Positions 9,460-18,604 of a DNA stretch of 64,000 bases are shown here, in pieces. The notes beneath the pieces were generated by a model. It saw only the letters and a list, made by a program, of their open reading frames with translations, had not been told where the DNA came from and searched no databases. The first letter of the stretch is position 1. Each line of letters opens with the position of its first letter. Source of the DNA: Clostridia bacterium (GTDB lineage Bacteria > Bacillota > Clostridia > Oscillospirales > Acutalibacteraceae); the NCBI GenBank assembly GCA_017622555.1, contig JAGAQV010000016.1, positions 1 through 64,000 on the forward strand, given 5' to 3'. Position numbers and translations under genes: made by a program.

Positions 9460-10302
9460 ATGTTAGATTATTTATTGGCGGTACTTTACGGTATCGTTGA
9501 AGGTATAACTGAATGGTTGCCCATAAGCAGTACGGGCCACCTTATAATTTTGGAAGAGCTTTTGCCAATGCAAATTCAAAAAGAGGTGTGGAGCCTGTTT
9601 TTAGTTGTAATTCAGCTTGGCGCAATTTTGGCTACCGTTATTTTGTTTTGGAACAAAATTTGGCCCTTTCAAAAGCCCGACAAGGCAAACGGTGTAAGCA
9701 TTTTTAAAAAGGAAAGCTGGATGCTTTGGTTTAAGGTTGCAGTGGCATCAATTCCGGGTGTTATATTTAAGGTTTTAGGCCTTGATGATATTTGCGACAA
9801 ATATTTTTATAACGGCTTTGGCGTGGCAATTGCCTTGGCGGTTTTCGGTGTGGCATTTATAGTAATTGAACGATTTAATAAATTGCGTGTGCCCAAATAT
9901 AACGACCTTGGCGATATTACCTTTACCTTGGCTACATACATTGGTTTGTTTCAGCTTTTGGCGGCGGCTTTCCCAGGCACAAGCCGTTCGGGCGCAACAA
10001 TAATCGGTGCACTTATTTTAGGTGCTTCCCGTGTTGCCGCAAGTGAATTTACCTTTGTTTTGGCAATTCCTGCAATGCTTGGCGCAAGTCTTTTTGAATT
10101 TAGGGACTTTTTGGAAGCCGACATAGTAATGAGTGGTAACGAAATTGCAATTTTAATTATTGGTGTTGCGGTTGCTTTTATCGTATCGGTTTTGGCAATC
10201 AAGTTCCTTATGGGTTACATCAAAAAGCGTGATTTTACGGTATTTGGTTATTATCGCATAGTGTTGGGTATAATTGTGCTTTTGTATTTTATTTTAAGGT
10301 AG
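9460..10302 (+). CDS. uppP: Undecaprenyl-diphosphatase
   Basis: UppP (BacA) removes a phosphate from undecaprenyl pyrophosphate at the membrane, so that the lipid carrier can be reused for peptidoglycan and other wall polymers. The 280-residue protein has the signature EGITEWLPISSTGHL near residues 15-29, with the catalytic Glu and Ser, and PGTSRSGATI near 170-179. There are about seven or eight membrane segments. The gene lies just after the glgA terminator and ten bases before an esterase gene. Overproduction of this family gives bacitracin resistance. Confidence 0.95.
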   Translation: MLDYLLAVLYGIVEGITEWLPISSTGHLIILEELLPMQIQKEVWSLFLVVIQLGAILATVILFWNKIWPFQKPDKANGVSIFKKESWMLWFKVAVASIPGVIFKVLGLDDICDKYFYNGFGVAIALAVFGVAFIVIERFNKLRVPKYNDLGDITFTLATYIGLFQLLAAAFPGTSRSGATIIGALILGASRVAASEFTFVLAIPAMLGASLFEFRDFLEADIVMSGNEIAILIIGVAVAFIVSVLAIKFLMGYIKKRDFTVFGYYRIVLGIIVLLYFILR

Positions 10303-10311
10303 GCAAAAATT

Positions 10312-11148
10312 ATGGAAGTTAAGAAAATACATTTAAAGGACCATTTTTCATTTTTGGGTGAAAACGGCTGTGACCCTACTTTGACTATGTATATTCAGTA
10401 CAATATGTCTGAAATGAAGTGGGAGGATAAAAAACGCCCGACCTTGCTTATTTGTCCCGGTGGGGGATATTGTATGTGTTCACAAAGGGAAGCTGAGCCT
10501 ATTGCACTTGCTTTTATTCCCTTGGGTATGAATGTTGCTATACTTAATTATTCGGTAGCACCAAACAAATTCCCAACACAAATAAGGGAAGTTGCCGCTG
10601 CAATGGAGCTTTTATATGAAAAGCAGGACGAATGGCATATCAACACCGAAAAAATTACCATAATCGGCTTTTCGGCAGGCGGTCACCTCGCGGCGCATTA
10701 TTCAACAAGCTTTGACATTCCCGAAGTGCGTGCAGTTTTCCCTGACTCAAAGTCAGTCAACGGCTCAATTTTGTCTTATCCTGTAATTATTGCCGATAAA
10801 GGCATTTGTCACGAAGGCTCTTTCAGGAGTCTTGTGGGTGAATATCCTTTGTCGGATGAAAACTTTAACCGTTTTTCACTTGATAAATGCGTAAGCGAAA
10901 AAACACCCCCTGCATTTATTTGGCATACTGCGGCGGACGCAGCCGTGCCCATTCAAAGCTCGCTTTACTATGCCGAGGCGCTTTCAAGGTATAAAATTCC
11001 TTATGAATTGCACATTTATCCATTTGGTGGCCACGGTGGCTCAACCTTTGACCATCAAACACAAGACAATCCAAACGAAATTTCCAAATATAACAGCCGC
11101 TGGGTAGAAGAAGCAGGCAAATGGCTAAAGCTTATGAATTTATTGTAA
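10312..11148 (+). CDS. Alpha/beta-hydrolase, acetyl-xylan-esterase-like
   Basis: This 278-residue cytoplasmic hydrolase has an oxyanion motif ICPGGGYCMCS (about residues 47-57), a nucleophile elbow GFSAGGH with Ser121, a likely acid Asp in TAADAAVP, and a His in GGHGGS. The pattern fits the BD-FAE/lipase_3-like carbohydrate esterases that remove acetyl or feruloyl groups from plant sugars. No signal peptide is seen, so it would act on imported oligosaccharides. The gene follows uppP by nine bases. The exact substrate cannot be told from the sequence. Confidence 0.82.
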   Translation: MEVKKIHLKDHFSFLGENGCDPTLTMYIQYNMSEMKWEDKKRPTLLICPGGGYCMCSQREAEPIALAFIPLGMNVAILNYSVAPNKFPTQIREVAAAMELLYEKQDEWHINTEKITIIGFSAGGHLAAHYSTSFDIPEVRAVFPDSKSVNGSILSYPVIIADKGICHEGSFRSLVGEYPLSDENFNRFSLDKCVSEKTPPAFIWHTAADAAVPIQSSLYYAEALSRYKIPYELHIYPFGGHGGSTFDHQTQDNPNEISKYNSRWVEEAGKWLKLMNLL

Positions 11149-11188
11149 AACAATACGGACTAACTTTAAAGTTAGTCCGTATTGTTTT
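11147..11188 (+). terminator. Terminator after the esterase gene
   Basis: A 21-bp perfect palindrome (AAAACAATACGGACTAACTTT and its complement, no loop bases left over) overlaps the stop codon and ends in T-rich sequence. Confidence 0.9.
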
Positions 11189-11230
11189 GTAATTTACTTT
11201 GTCGATTTAATGCGAAAAAGTGAATAATTA

Positions 11231-11259
11231 TTGCAATTTAAAAAAGGTTGTGATATACT
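11231..11259 (+). promoter_or_regulatory. Promoter of putP
   Basis: TTGCAA (11231-11236), 17 bases, TATACT (11254-11259) with TGA just upstream as an extended -10. Confidence 0.8.
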
Positions 11260-11291
11260 ATTATAAATATTTTTAAGATTAGGTGAGAAAG

Positions 11292-12830
11292 ATGACCACA
11301 TCACAAATCGTAATTTTGGTCGCTATTGTCATTTACCTTGTTGGTATGGTGATTATTGGCGCTCTTTTTACAAAGAAAAATAAAAGCTCGGACGATTTTT
11401 ATCTCGGTGGTAGAAAATTAGGTCCGTTTGTTACTGCTATGAGTGCTGAAGCTTCTGATATGTCGGGTTGGCTTTTAATGGGTCTTCCTGCGGTTGCTTT
11501 AATGTGCGGTCTTCCTGAAGCTACTTGGACAGCGGTAGGCCTTGCTATTGGTACATACATTAACTGGCTTATCGTTGCAAAGCGTTTAAGGGTCTACACA
11601 CAACGTGTTAACGCATTCACTTTGCCTGATTTTTTCAGTAAGCGTTTTGGCGATAAAAAACATATAATTTCTACAATTGCAGCAATTATAATTGTTGTCT
11701 TTTTCATTCCTTACACTGCTTCGGGTTTCGCAGCTTGCGGTAAGCTTTTTGCATCGCTTTTCGGTATGGAATACGTAACCGCTATGATCTTAAGCGCAAT
11801 TGTAATTATGGTTTACTGTACTTTGGGCGGCTTCTTGGCGGCTTCCACTACCGACTTTATTCAAAGCATTGTTATGACAATTGCCTTGTTTATTGTTGTT
11901 GGACTTGGTGAAGGAGTGCTTCACGGCTTTGGTAACGTGTTTGCAAACGTTGCATCGCTTGATGGTTACCTTAATGTATTTAAGGGCTTCGATGTTGCTT
12001 CAGGCACTACAATGTCATACGGTGCACTTCCCGTAGCTTCAACTTTAGCGTGGGGTCTTGGCTATTTTGGTATGCCGCACATTCTGCTTCGCTTTATGGC
12101 TATTGAAGATGAAAACAAGCTCAAAATTTCAAGACGTGTTGCTTCTATTTGGGTTGTAATTTCAATGGCAGTTGCTGTTTTAATCGGTGTTGTTGGCTAT
12201 GGCCTTATGAAGGAAGGCATTGTTCCGACTTATGAAAGTGCTTCTGCTGCTGAAACTATTATTGTTGACATTTCGAAATTCTTAAGTAAATTTGGCTTTA
12301 TTCCCGCATTTACCGCAGGTATCATTCTTGCCGGTATTTTGGCTTCCACTATGTCTACTGCAGATTCACAGCTTTTAGCTGCGGCTTCAAGTATTTCACA
12401 AAATCTTGTTCAGGAAACCTTTGGTGTTAAGCTTTCCGAAAAGAAATCGGTTTGGCTTGCAAGAATTTCGGTTATTGTAATTTCAATTATTGCAATTTTC
12501 TTGGCGCTTAATCCTGAAAGCTCGGTATTCGATATTGTTTCATTCGCTTGGGCGGGCTTTGGTGCTGCATTTGGTCCTGTTGTGTTGTCTGCACTTTTCT
12601 GGAAGCGCACAACCCTTTGTGGCGCATTTGCAGGTATGCTTTCGGGCGGTGCAACGGTATTCTTCTGGAAGTTTGTTATTCGTGCAAACTTCAAGGGCAC
12701 CGTGCTTGATTTCTACGAATTGTTACCCGCATTTATAATTGCTTGTATTGCAATCATTGTGGTAAGCTTTTTAACAAAGGCTCCCGAGAAGGAAATTACC
12801 GATGTTTTTGACGAGGTAAAATCAAAGTAA
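11292..12830 (+). CDS. putP: Sodium/proline symporter
   Basis: This is a solute:sodium symporter of about 512 residues with roughly thirteen membrane segments. It has the family segments DDFYLGGRKLGPFVTAMSAEASDMSGWLLMG in parts (near residues 32-62) and ASTMSTADSQLLAA (near 355-368), both characteristic of PutP-type proline transporters. It imports proline with sodium, for nutrition or osmoprotection. I chose ATG at 11292, which has AGGTGAG five bases upstream, over the in-frame GTG at 11283 that overlaps this Shine-Dalgarno. The gene is monocistronic between a good promoter and a terminator. Confidence 0.92.
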   Translation: MTTSQIVILVAIVIYLVGMVIIGALFTKKNKSSDDFYLGGRKLGPFVTAMSAEASDMSGWLLMGLPAVALMCGLPEATWTAVGLAIGTYINWLIVAKRLRVYTQRVNAFTLPDFFSKRFGDKKHIISTIAAIIIVVFFIPYTASGFAACGKLFASLFGMEYVTAMILSAIVIMVYCTLGGFLAASTTDFIQSIVMTIALFIVVGLGEGVLHGFGNVFANVASLDGYLNVFKGFDVASGTTMSYGALPVASTLAWGLGYFGMPHILLRFMAIEDENKLKISRRVASIWVVISMAVAVLIGVVGYGLMKEGIVPTYESASAAETIIVDISKFLSKFGFIPAFTAGIILAGILASTMSTADSQLLAAASSISQNLVQETFGVKLSEKKSVWLARISVIVISIIAIFLALNPESSVFDIVSFAWAGFGAAFGPVVLSALFWKRTTLCGAFAGMLSGGATVFFWKFVIRANFKGTVLDFYELLPAFIIACIAIIVVSFLTKAPEKEITDVFDEVKSK

Positions 12831-12840
12831 AAAAATAAAG

Positions 12841-12861
12841 GACACGGTTTAAAACCGTGTC
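12841..12861. terminator. Shared terminator of putP and the convergent pseudouridine synthase
   Basis: A 10-bp stem GACACGGTTT / AAACCGTGTC, flanked by A-rich and T-rich runs on both sides, lies between two convergent genes. Confidence 0.9.
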
Positions 12862-12865
12862 TTTT

Positions 12866-13831
12866 TTAATATTTTATATCGGGAAAAAGCTTGTCCACAA
12901 ACCAGACATCATTTAGCATAAAGCTTTTACCCTTTAAATATTCAAGCTCGCCCGCATCGGTTTTGAAATCAAAGGTAAGCTTATACGAGCAAAGCGCCTG
13001 CTTATCAAAGCCGAGTTTTTTATCGTCCTTTAATTTTCCGTATTTACCGTCACCTAGAATTGCGTGACCTATGGATGCCATATGCGCACGAATTTGGTGT
13101 GTACGTCCTGTAAGTAGGTCAACCTCTAAAAGTGAAAGGTTATTTTTACTTGCTAAAACGGTGTATCTTGTAACAATGGTAAGGTTACTGTCGGTTTTGC
13201 GGTTAGATAAATAAACCTTGTTTTTATCCTCGTTTTTTTCAAGGTAACCCGTAAGTGTTGCGCTTTTTTCTTTTGGTGTGCCGTGCACCACTGTTAAGTA
13301 TTGCTTGCTTATTTCACGGTATTTAATTTTATCACACAAAATACGAAGCGCTTCGGCGTTTTTGGCGGCAATAACAATACCGGCGGTGTTACGGTCAATG
13401 CGGTTAGCAAGGGCAGGTCGGAAGGAAGCTTCATCATCAGGCTTATATTCGCCCTTGTCATATAAATAATGCTGAATTCGTGCGATTAAAGTGTCGCCGT
13501 ATTCGTTTTTATCAGGGTGCACAAGTAAGCCCTGCTTTTTATTAACTAAAATTATATTCTCATCTTCATAAACAATGTCAAGCTTCGCGGGGGCCGACAA
13601 AAAGTCATACTTCGGCGCTATAGGGGTGAAAAATTCGTCGTTAATATAGGCCGAAACAACGTCCCCTACCTGTAACCTTGTGCTAATTTCACCACGCTTG
13701 CCGTTTACCTTTATACGCTTTGTGCGAATGTATTTAAACATAAGCGCAGGCGGAAGGGTGGGACAGGCTTTAGTTATGAATTTGTCCAGTCGCTGATTTG
13801 CATCGTTTTTGGAAATGGTAAATTCTTTCAT
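12866..13831 (-). CDS. RluA-family RNA pseudouridine synthase
   Basis: This 321-residue enzyme has an N-terminal S4-like RNA-binding region (about 10-70), then the catalytic domain with NRIDRNTAG, where Asp is the nucleophile (RLDKDTSG in relatives), and the HQIRAHMASIGHAILGD motif. Such enzymes convert uridines of 23S rRNA or tRNA to pseudouridine. Sequence motifs alone do not separate RluC, RluD and other members, so no gene symbol is given. The start has an AAGGAGATATA Shine-Dalgarno. The gene is divergent from radC. Confidence 0.9.
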   Translation of the reverse strand: MKEFTISKNDANQRLDKFITKACPTLPPALMFKYIRTKRIKVNGKRGEISTRLQVGDVVSAYINDEFFTPIAPKYDFLSAPAKLDIVYEDENIILVNKKQGLLVHPDKNEYGDTLIARIQHYLYDKGEYKPDDEASFRPALANRIDRNTAGIVIAAKNAEALRILCDKIKYREISKQYLTVVHGTPKEKSATLTGYLEKNEDKNKVYLSNRKTDSNLTIVTRYTVLASKNNLSLLEVDLLTGRTHQIRAHMASIGHAILGDGKYGKLKDDKKLGFDKQALCSYKLTFDFKTDAGELEYLKGKSFMLNDVWFVDKLFPDIKY

Positions 13832-13840
13832 TATATCTCC

Positions 13841-13869
13841 TTGAAAAAGTATACGGTATAATATATAAT
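13841..13869 (+). promoter_or_regulatory. Promoter of radC
   Basis: TTGAAA (13841-13846), 17 bases, TATAAT (13864-13869). The TTGAAA box overlaps the Shine-Dalgarno region of the divergent pseudouridine synthase. Confidence 0.8.
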
Positions 13870-13901
13870 TATAATGTTAGCTTATTGAAAGGGGTGTTAA
13901 A

Positions 13902-14597
13902 ATGGCAACCGAAAAGGATAACGTTCACAAGGACCACCGCAAACGAATGCGGGCTGAGGCGCTTAAAAGCTTTGATTCATTTAATGACGTTCGCCTTTTG
14001 GAATTTTTGCTGTTTTATGTAATACCCCGAAAGGATACGAATGGTATTGCACACGCATTGTTAAACAAATTCGGTTCAATTGCGGGTGTTCTAGACGCCG
14101 AGGTGCACGAGCTTACAACAGTTTCAGGCATAACCGAAAACGGCGCCTTGCTTTTAAAAGCTATAATGCCGATTGCCGCACGCTATGGCGACAATAAGTA
14201 TAAAGAAGGCTATAAGTTTAAAAACGTGGACGAAATCGGCGATTTTCTTATGGGTAAATACCTGCACCTTAAAAACGAGACCTTTGGTGTGCTTTGCCTT
14301 GATGGCGTTGGCAAATTCAAGGCCTTTGAGCTTTTGAGCGAAGGTACCGCCGCTATGGTGGGTGTTACCTTTCGTGAAATTGCGTCGGTTGTGTTTAAGT
14401 ATAATGCACCTTGCGTAATGATTGTGCATAACCATTTTGAAACGGCAGTCCCAAGTGATGAAGACGTTGAAATGACAATTTCGCTTAAAGCCTCGCTTGC
14501 TAATTTGGGTACAAATCTTTTAGACCATATTATTGTTTCGGGTGATGATTACGTTTCAATGCGCCAAAGCGCAGAGTTTGCGTCAATTTTTAAATAA
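13902..14597 (+). CDS. radC: RadC family JAB-domain protein
   Basis: This 231-residue protein has an N-terminal helix-hairpin-helix-like region (about 10-100) and a C-terminal JAB/MPN metalloprotease-like domain. The metal motif reads HNHFETAVPSDED: the H-x-H, Ser and Asp ligands are kept, but the usual HNHPSGDPTPS loop is changed. RadC was once linked to DNA repair; its true role is unsettled, and some relatives travel with mobile elements. Here it sits alone with its own promoter among housekeeping genes. The Shine-Dalgarno is AAAGGGGTG. Confidence 0.88.
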   Translation: MATEKDNVHKDHRKRMRAEALKSFDSFNDVRLLEFLLFYVIPRKDTNGIAHALLNKFGSIAGVLDAEVHELTTVSGITENGALLLKAIMPIAARYGDNKYKEGYKFKNVDEIGDFLMGKYLHLKNETFGVLCLDGVGKFKAFELLSEGTAAMVGVTFREIASVVFKYNAPCVMIVHNHFETAVPSDEDVEMTISLKASLANLGTNLLDHIIVSGDDYVSMRQSAEFASIFK

Positions 14598-14631
14598 ATT
14601 ATAACAATACTGCTTATTTGTGTCAATAAAT

Positions 14632-14660
14632 TTGACAAAACAGTTTAAATGCTGTAATAT
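14632..14660 (+). promoter_or_regulatory. Promoter of the two CNNM-type genes
   Basis: TTGACA (14632-14637), 17 bases, TAATAT (14655-14660). Confidence 0.8.
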
Positions 14661-14701
14661 ATATGATACAAAAATATTTTTAAAAATAGGAGTTGGTTTT
14701 T

Positions 14702-15712
14702 GTGGACGACAGTCCGGCGGGGAATATTATACTTTTCCTTGTACTGATTTTGCTTAGTGCCTATTTTTCGGGCACGGAAATTGCTTTGGCATCGGTTAAC
14801 AAAATACATATGATAAGTAAGGCTTCCAAAGGGGAGCATGCGGCAAAGCGTGTGCTTAAAATTTTAGATAATTTTGACGAAGCGCTGTCGGTGCTGCTTA
14901 TCGGTAATAATATTGTTAACATTGCCTGCGGTACCTTGGCTACCGCAATCACCTTACAGTTCGGTGCCGCTTGGGTAACGGTTGCAACCGCAATTGCAAC
15001 GGTGGTTATTTTCGTTTTGGGTGAAATGATACCCAAAAGCTTTGCGCTTTCCTGCAACGAAAAATTTGCCGAATTCGCATCTGCATTTTTAATGCCGTTA
15101 ATGTTTGTGTTAAAGCCTATTTCTTTAGTGTTTTCGGGTCTTACCACACTTGTGTCGCTTCCTTTTAAAAAGCGTACCGAAGTGGTTGAAACCATTACTG
15201 AAGAAGAGCTTGTTGACATTGTTGAAAACATTTCAGTTGAAGACGGCTTTGATGAGGATAAGGGTGAGCTTGTTAAATCGGCCCTGCATTTCGATAATTT
15301 AACTGCAAAGGAAATTATGGTAAAGTGGGACGATGTTTTAAAAATTTCCACTGCACTTAAAACCCCTGAGATTTTAAAAATTGTTAAGGATTCGAAGCAT
15401 TCGCGAATTCCCGTTATTGACCGTACAGGTAAGGTAAAGGGCATTTTGCAAATTCGTAAATTCCTTAAAACCTATATGCAACGCAAAAACAACGTTATAT
15501 TGGCAAGTATTATTGACTATCCGTTTTACGTTAATGCCGATACTGCCATTGATGACGTTTTGCGTGAAATGAGTGAACACCGCCGTAATTTAAGTCTTGT
15601 TAAGGATGAAAACGGCGAGGTTATAGGTATTCTCACTATTGAGGATATTTTAGAAGAATTAGTCGGCGAAATCTATGACGAGGACGACATAGGGGGTGCC
15701 GACAATGAATAA
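14702..15712 (+). CDS. CNNM/CorB-type membrane protein with CBS pair (first copy)
   Basis: This 336-residue protein has a DUF21 membrane domain with three or four helices (about residues 5-140), including the SGTEIALASVN and LLIGNNIVNIA motifs, and then two CBS domains (about 190-320). Relatives in the CNNM/CorB group move or sense magnesium; older annotations call them hemolysins. The C-terminal CorC_HlyC domain found in the second copy is missing. I chose GTG at 14702, nine bases after AGGAG, rather than the in-frame TTG at 14693. Its end overlaps the next paralogue. Confidence 0.88.
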   Translation: MDDSPAGNIILFLVLILLSAYFSGTEIALASVNKIHMISKASKGEHAAKRVLKILDNFDEALSVLLIGNNIVNIACGTLATAITLQFGAAWVTVATAIATVVIFVLGEMIPKSFALSCNEKFAEFASAFLMPLMFVLKPISLVFSGLTTLVSLPFKKRTEVVETITEEELVDIVENISVEDGFDEDKGELVKSALHFDNLTAKEIMVKWDDVLKISTALKTPEILKIVKDSKHSRIPVIDRTGKVKGILQIRKFLKTYMQRKNNVILASIIDYPFYVNADTAIDDVLREMSEHRRNLSLVKDENGEVIGILTIEDILEELVGEIYDEDDIGGADNE

Positions 15713-17003
15713 ATTGTATTTACTTATTCCAATTACCTTGCTTTTGGCAGTTGGCGCATTCTTTTCTGCAACCGAAATTGCATTTTCGTCAGCTAATGCT
15801 ATTCGCCTTAAAAACCGCAAGAAAAATAATGGTTCGCTTGGTCACCTGACCGCAATGAAAATTTTAGAAAGCTATGACGATTATTTAAGCACGGTTTTAA
15901 TTGGTAACAACATTGCCAATATGGCAATTTCTTCACTGGCAACTATTATTGTTGTTGATATGTGGAGCGAAAAATATACCTGGGTATCTACCTTGGCAGT
16001 TACACTTTTGGTGTTAACCTTTGGAGAAATCATACCTAAGGTTTTGGCTAAGCAAATGCCTGAAGATTTTTGTGTTATTGCCGCTTTACCGATATATATA
16101 TTATCGTGGATATTAAAGCCGCTTAATATTGTTGTTACAGGCTTTGTAAATTTGGTTTCAAAGCTGTGGCAGTCGGGCGTGAGCGATAGTGAAGCCGTTT
16201 CGGAAGACGATTTTGAAAACATTATTGAAATTGTTGAAGACGAAGGCGTTCTTGATGAAGAACAGTGCGATCTTTTACAAAATGCGCTTGACTTTGACGA
16301 GGTGTTGGCTTACGAAATTATAACTCACCGTGTCGACTTGGAAGCGCTTGACATTCGTGACCCGTATGAAATTAACGTTAAAAAGTGTTGTGAAACAACC
16401 TTTTCGCGCCTTCCCGTGTTTGAGGATAATGCTGACAACATAATTGGTATTTTGCACCTTAATCACTTTTACAAAAAGTTTGTTGAGGGCAAAAAGGTTA
16501 ATATTCGTGAGCTTTTAATTCCTGCGGTAACAGTTCATAAAACCATGCCGCTTCCCGACGTGCTTGATAAAATGCGGGAAACTAAGCGCCATATGGTTGT
16601 TGTGTTGGACGAATATGGCGGCACTATGGGTATTGTAACCATGGAAGATGTTATGGAACAGCTTGTTGGTGAAATTTGGGACGAAAACGACGAAATCGAA
16701 CGTGAGTTCGTTGAAGTGGGCGAAAACAGATATGAAGCCGATGGCGATATGCGTGTTTATGACTTCTTTGATGAATTTGATATTGACATTGAAGAGGATG
16801 AGGATTTCGAGCTTGACAGCGCTACCATAGGCGGTTGGGCACAAACAATGCTTGACGGTGAAGCCGAAGAGGGCAGTCAGTTTAGCTTTGAAAATTTAGT
16901 TATTACTGTTTTACAGGTAGACGGTATAAGAATTGAACGCCTTGGTGTTGAGATTATCCCACAAGAAGATCGGGATGACGATACCGAGGAAGAAGACGAT
17001 TAA
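15705..17003 (+). CDS. CNNM/CorB-type membrane protein with CBS pair and CorC domain (second copy)
   Basis: This 432-residue paralogue of the preceding gene has a DUF21 membrane region (SATEIAFSSAN, VLIGNNIANMA), two CBS domains (about 195-330) and a CorC_HlyC transporter-associated domain (about 345-425) that the first copy lacks. The ATG at 15705 overlaps the first gene by eight bases and has AGGGGGTG upstream, so the two are translationally coupled. The pair may form a heteromeric magnesium exporter or sensor; this is an inference from their coupling. The C-terminus is strongly acidic. Confidence 0.88.
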   Translation: MNKLYLLIPITLLLAVGAFFSATEIAFSSANAIRLKNRKKNNGSLGHLTAMKILESYDDYLSTVLIGNNIANMAISSLATIIVVDMWSEKYTWVSTLAVTLLVLTFGEIIPKVLAKQMPEDFCVIAALPIYILSWILKPLNIVVTGFVNLVSKLWQSGVSDSEAVSEDDFENIIEIVEDEGVLDEEQCDLLQNALDFDEVLAYEIITHRVDLEALDIRDPYEINVKKCCETTFSRLPVFEDNADNIIGILHLNHFYKKFVEGKKVNIRELLIPAVTVHKTMPLPDVLDKMRETKRHMVVVLDEYGGTMGIVTMEDVMEQLVGEIWDENDEIEREFVEVGENRYEADGDMRVYDFFDEFDIDIEEDEDFELDSATIGGWAQTMLDGEAEEGSQFSFENLVITVLQVDGIRIERLGVEIIPQEDRDDDTEEEDD

Positions 17004-17004
17004 A

Positions 17005-17031
17005 AAAACGCACCCGAAAGGGTGCGTTTTT
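17005..17031. terminator. Shared terminator of the CNNM pair and malQ
   Basis: AAAACGCACCC / GGGTGCGTTTT with loop GAAA, between convergent genes. Confidence 0.9.
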
Positions 17032-17058
17032 AATGTTTGATAATAAACCCCAATTCGT

Positions 17059-18537
17059 TTATTCGGGGCTTCTGCCGTAAAGGGTGGTTAAATCGGCAAT
17101 AATTTTTGAAAGCCAGTCGTTAATGCAATAGAAATCAATTCGCCAATTCCAGTTACCGCCCACAACCGACGGGGTGTTAATTCGGCCGTTACTGTCAAGC
17201 GCTAAAATATCGGGCATCATTAAAATGCAGGTATCACTGCGGGATGCCAAGGCTGCACGCATCATAGTCCAGTTAAAGCCGTCATTTCGATTTGCATTAA
17301 AGAACTTTTCGGCACGCTTAACTTCCGCATCGCTTGCACTCTTTGTCCAACCAATAATGGTGTCATTATCGTGTGTGCCGGTGTAAACCACGCTGTTTTT
17401 GGGGTGGTTATAGGGAAGATAATCGTTATCGCTGTCGCCGTCAAAAGCAAATTGTAAAACCTTCATACCCGGATAGCCTGTGCCCTTAAGCAATTTTTTG
17501 ACTTGTGGCGTCAAATAACCCAAATCCTCTGCAATAATAGGTAAATCTTCGCCAATATCCTTTTTGAACTGACGGAAAAGCGCCATATCGGGACCCTTTA
17601 CCCACTTGCCGTTTTTAGCGGTGTTGTCGGTTGCGGGAATTGAAAAATACGATTCGAAGCCACGGAAATGGTCAATACGCACCACGTCATAAAGCTTTAA
17701 TGCGTGCTTCAGGCGGCTTACCCACCATTTGTAGCCGTCAGCCTTCATTTTTTTCCAATCATAAAGGGGGTTACCCCAAAGCTGACCATCCTCAGCAAAA
17801 GCATCGGGCGGACATCCCGCAACAGATGTCGGCATAAAGCCATCATCAAGCTGAAACTGTTCGGTATTTGCCCAAACGTCACAAGAATCAAGCGCAACGT
17901 AAATTGGCATATCGCCAATAATTTTAACACCGTTTTGGTTAGCATATTCCTTTAGCTTAAACCATTGCTGGCTAAATTTAAACTGTAAAAACTTATAAAA
18001 GTTAATATCTTCCTTAAGGTCTTTTTCAATTTCAACCAAGGCGGCGGGGTCACGGCGACGAAGACTTTGCGGCCAATTGTGCCAGTCAGTCTGACTGTTT
18101 GCCGACTTAATTGCCATAAAGCAGGCAAAATCGTTAAGCCAATATCCGTTTTCCTCTAAAAAGCGGTCATATTCGCTGTCGCCATTAAAACGATTAAAGG
18201 CAAGTCGTAAAAGCTGAAGCCTGTTACTGCCAATTTTTTCATAATCAACCTTATGTGGATCATTGCCGAAATCGGCGGCTGAAAATTCTTTTTTAGTTAA
18301 AAGCTTTTCATCAATTAAAACCTCAAGGTCAATAAAATAAGGGTTGCCCGCAAAGGCCGAAAACGAGCTGTAGGGTGAATCGCCGTGGCCTGTGGGGGTT
18401 AAGGGTAAAATTTGCCAATAGCTTTGCTTTGCAGCCTTTAAAAAATCAACAAAGCGATAGGCTTCTTTACCGAAGGTGCCAATACCACCCTCTGACGCGA
18501 GGGAAAATATCGGCATTAAAATTCCTGAGCTTCTCAA
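17059..18537 (-). CDS. malQ: 4-alpha-glucanotransferase (GH77)
   Basis: The enzyme transfers glucan segments between maltooligosaccharides and so links glycogen turnover to glucose release. All GH77 signatures are present: VRIDHFRGF with the nucleophile Asp, IIAEDLGYLTP with the acid/base Glu, and GTHDNDTIIGW with the third carboxylate. I placed the start at TTG 18537, giving 492 residues with N-terminus LRSSGILMPI as in other MalQ proteins. The open frame extends farther upstream only because it reads antisense to nothing else and runs into rnfB. AGAGAGG precedes the TTG. It lies downstream of the rnf operon, behind a hairpin. Confidence 0.93.
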   Translation of the reverse strand: MRSSGILMPIFSLASEGGIGTFGKEAYRFVDFLKAAKQSYWQILPLTPTGHGDSPYSSFSAFAGNPYFIDLEVLIDEKLLTKKEFSAADFGNDPHKVDYEKIGSNRLQLLRLAFNRFNGDSEYDRFLEENGYWLNDFACFMAIKSANSQTDWHNWPQSLRRRDPAALVEIEKDLKEDINFYKFLQFKFSQQWFKLKEYANQNGVKIIGDMPIYVALDSCDVWANTEQFQLDDGFMPTSVAGCPPDAFAEDGQLWGNPLYDWKKMKADGYKWWVSRLKHALKLYDVVRIDHFRGFESYFSIPATDNTAKNGKWVKGPDMALFRQFKKDIGEDLPIIAEDLGYLTPQVKKLLKGTGYPGMKVLQFAFDGDSDNDYLPYNHPKNSVVYTGTHDNDTIIGWTKSASDAEVKRAEKFFNANRNDGFNWTMMRAALASRSDTCILMMPDILALDSNGRINTPSVVGGNWNWRIDFYCINDWLSKIIADLTTLYGRSPE

Positions 18538-18576
18538 AGTGTGTGCCTCTCTTCTTACTTTTATAGTAATAAGATT

Positions 18577-18598
18577 ATCCCCCAAAAAATTGGGGGAT
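18577..18598 (-). terminator. Hairpin between rnfB and malQ
   Basis: A 9-bp perfect stem ATCCCCCAA / TTGGGGGAT with an AAAA/TTTT loop sits six bases after the rnfB stop. The T tract after it is weak, so it may be a leaky terminator or an mRNA stabiliser that sets malQ expression. Confidence 0.55.
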
Positions 18599-18604
18599 AT
18601 ACTT

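Noticed and set aside
14761-15444. 227-codon open frame on the minus strand
   Set aside because: It is antisense to the first CNNM gene, and its Ser/Thr-rich product mirrors the codon pattern of the real gene.
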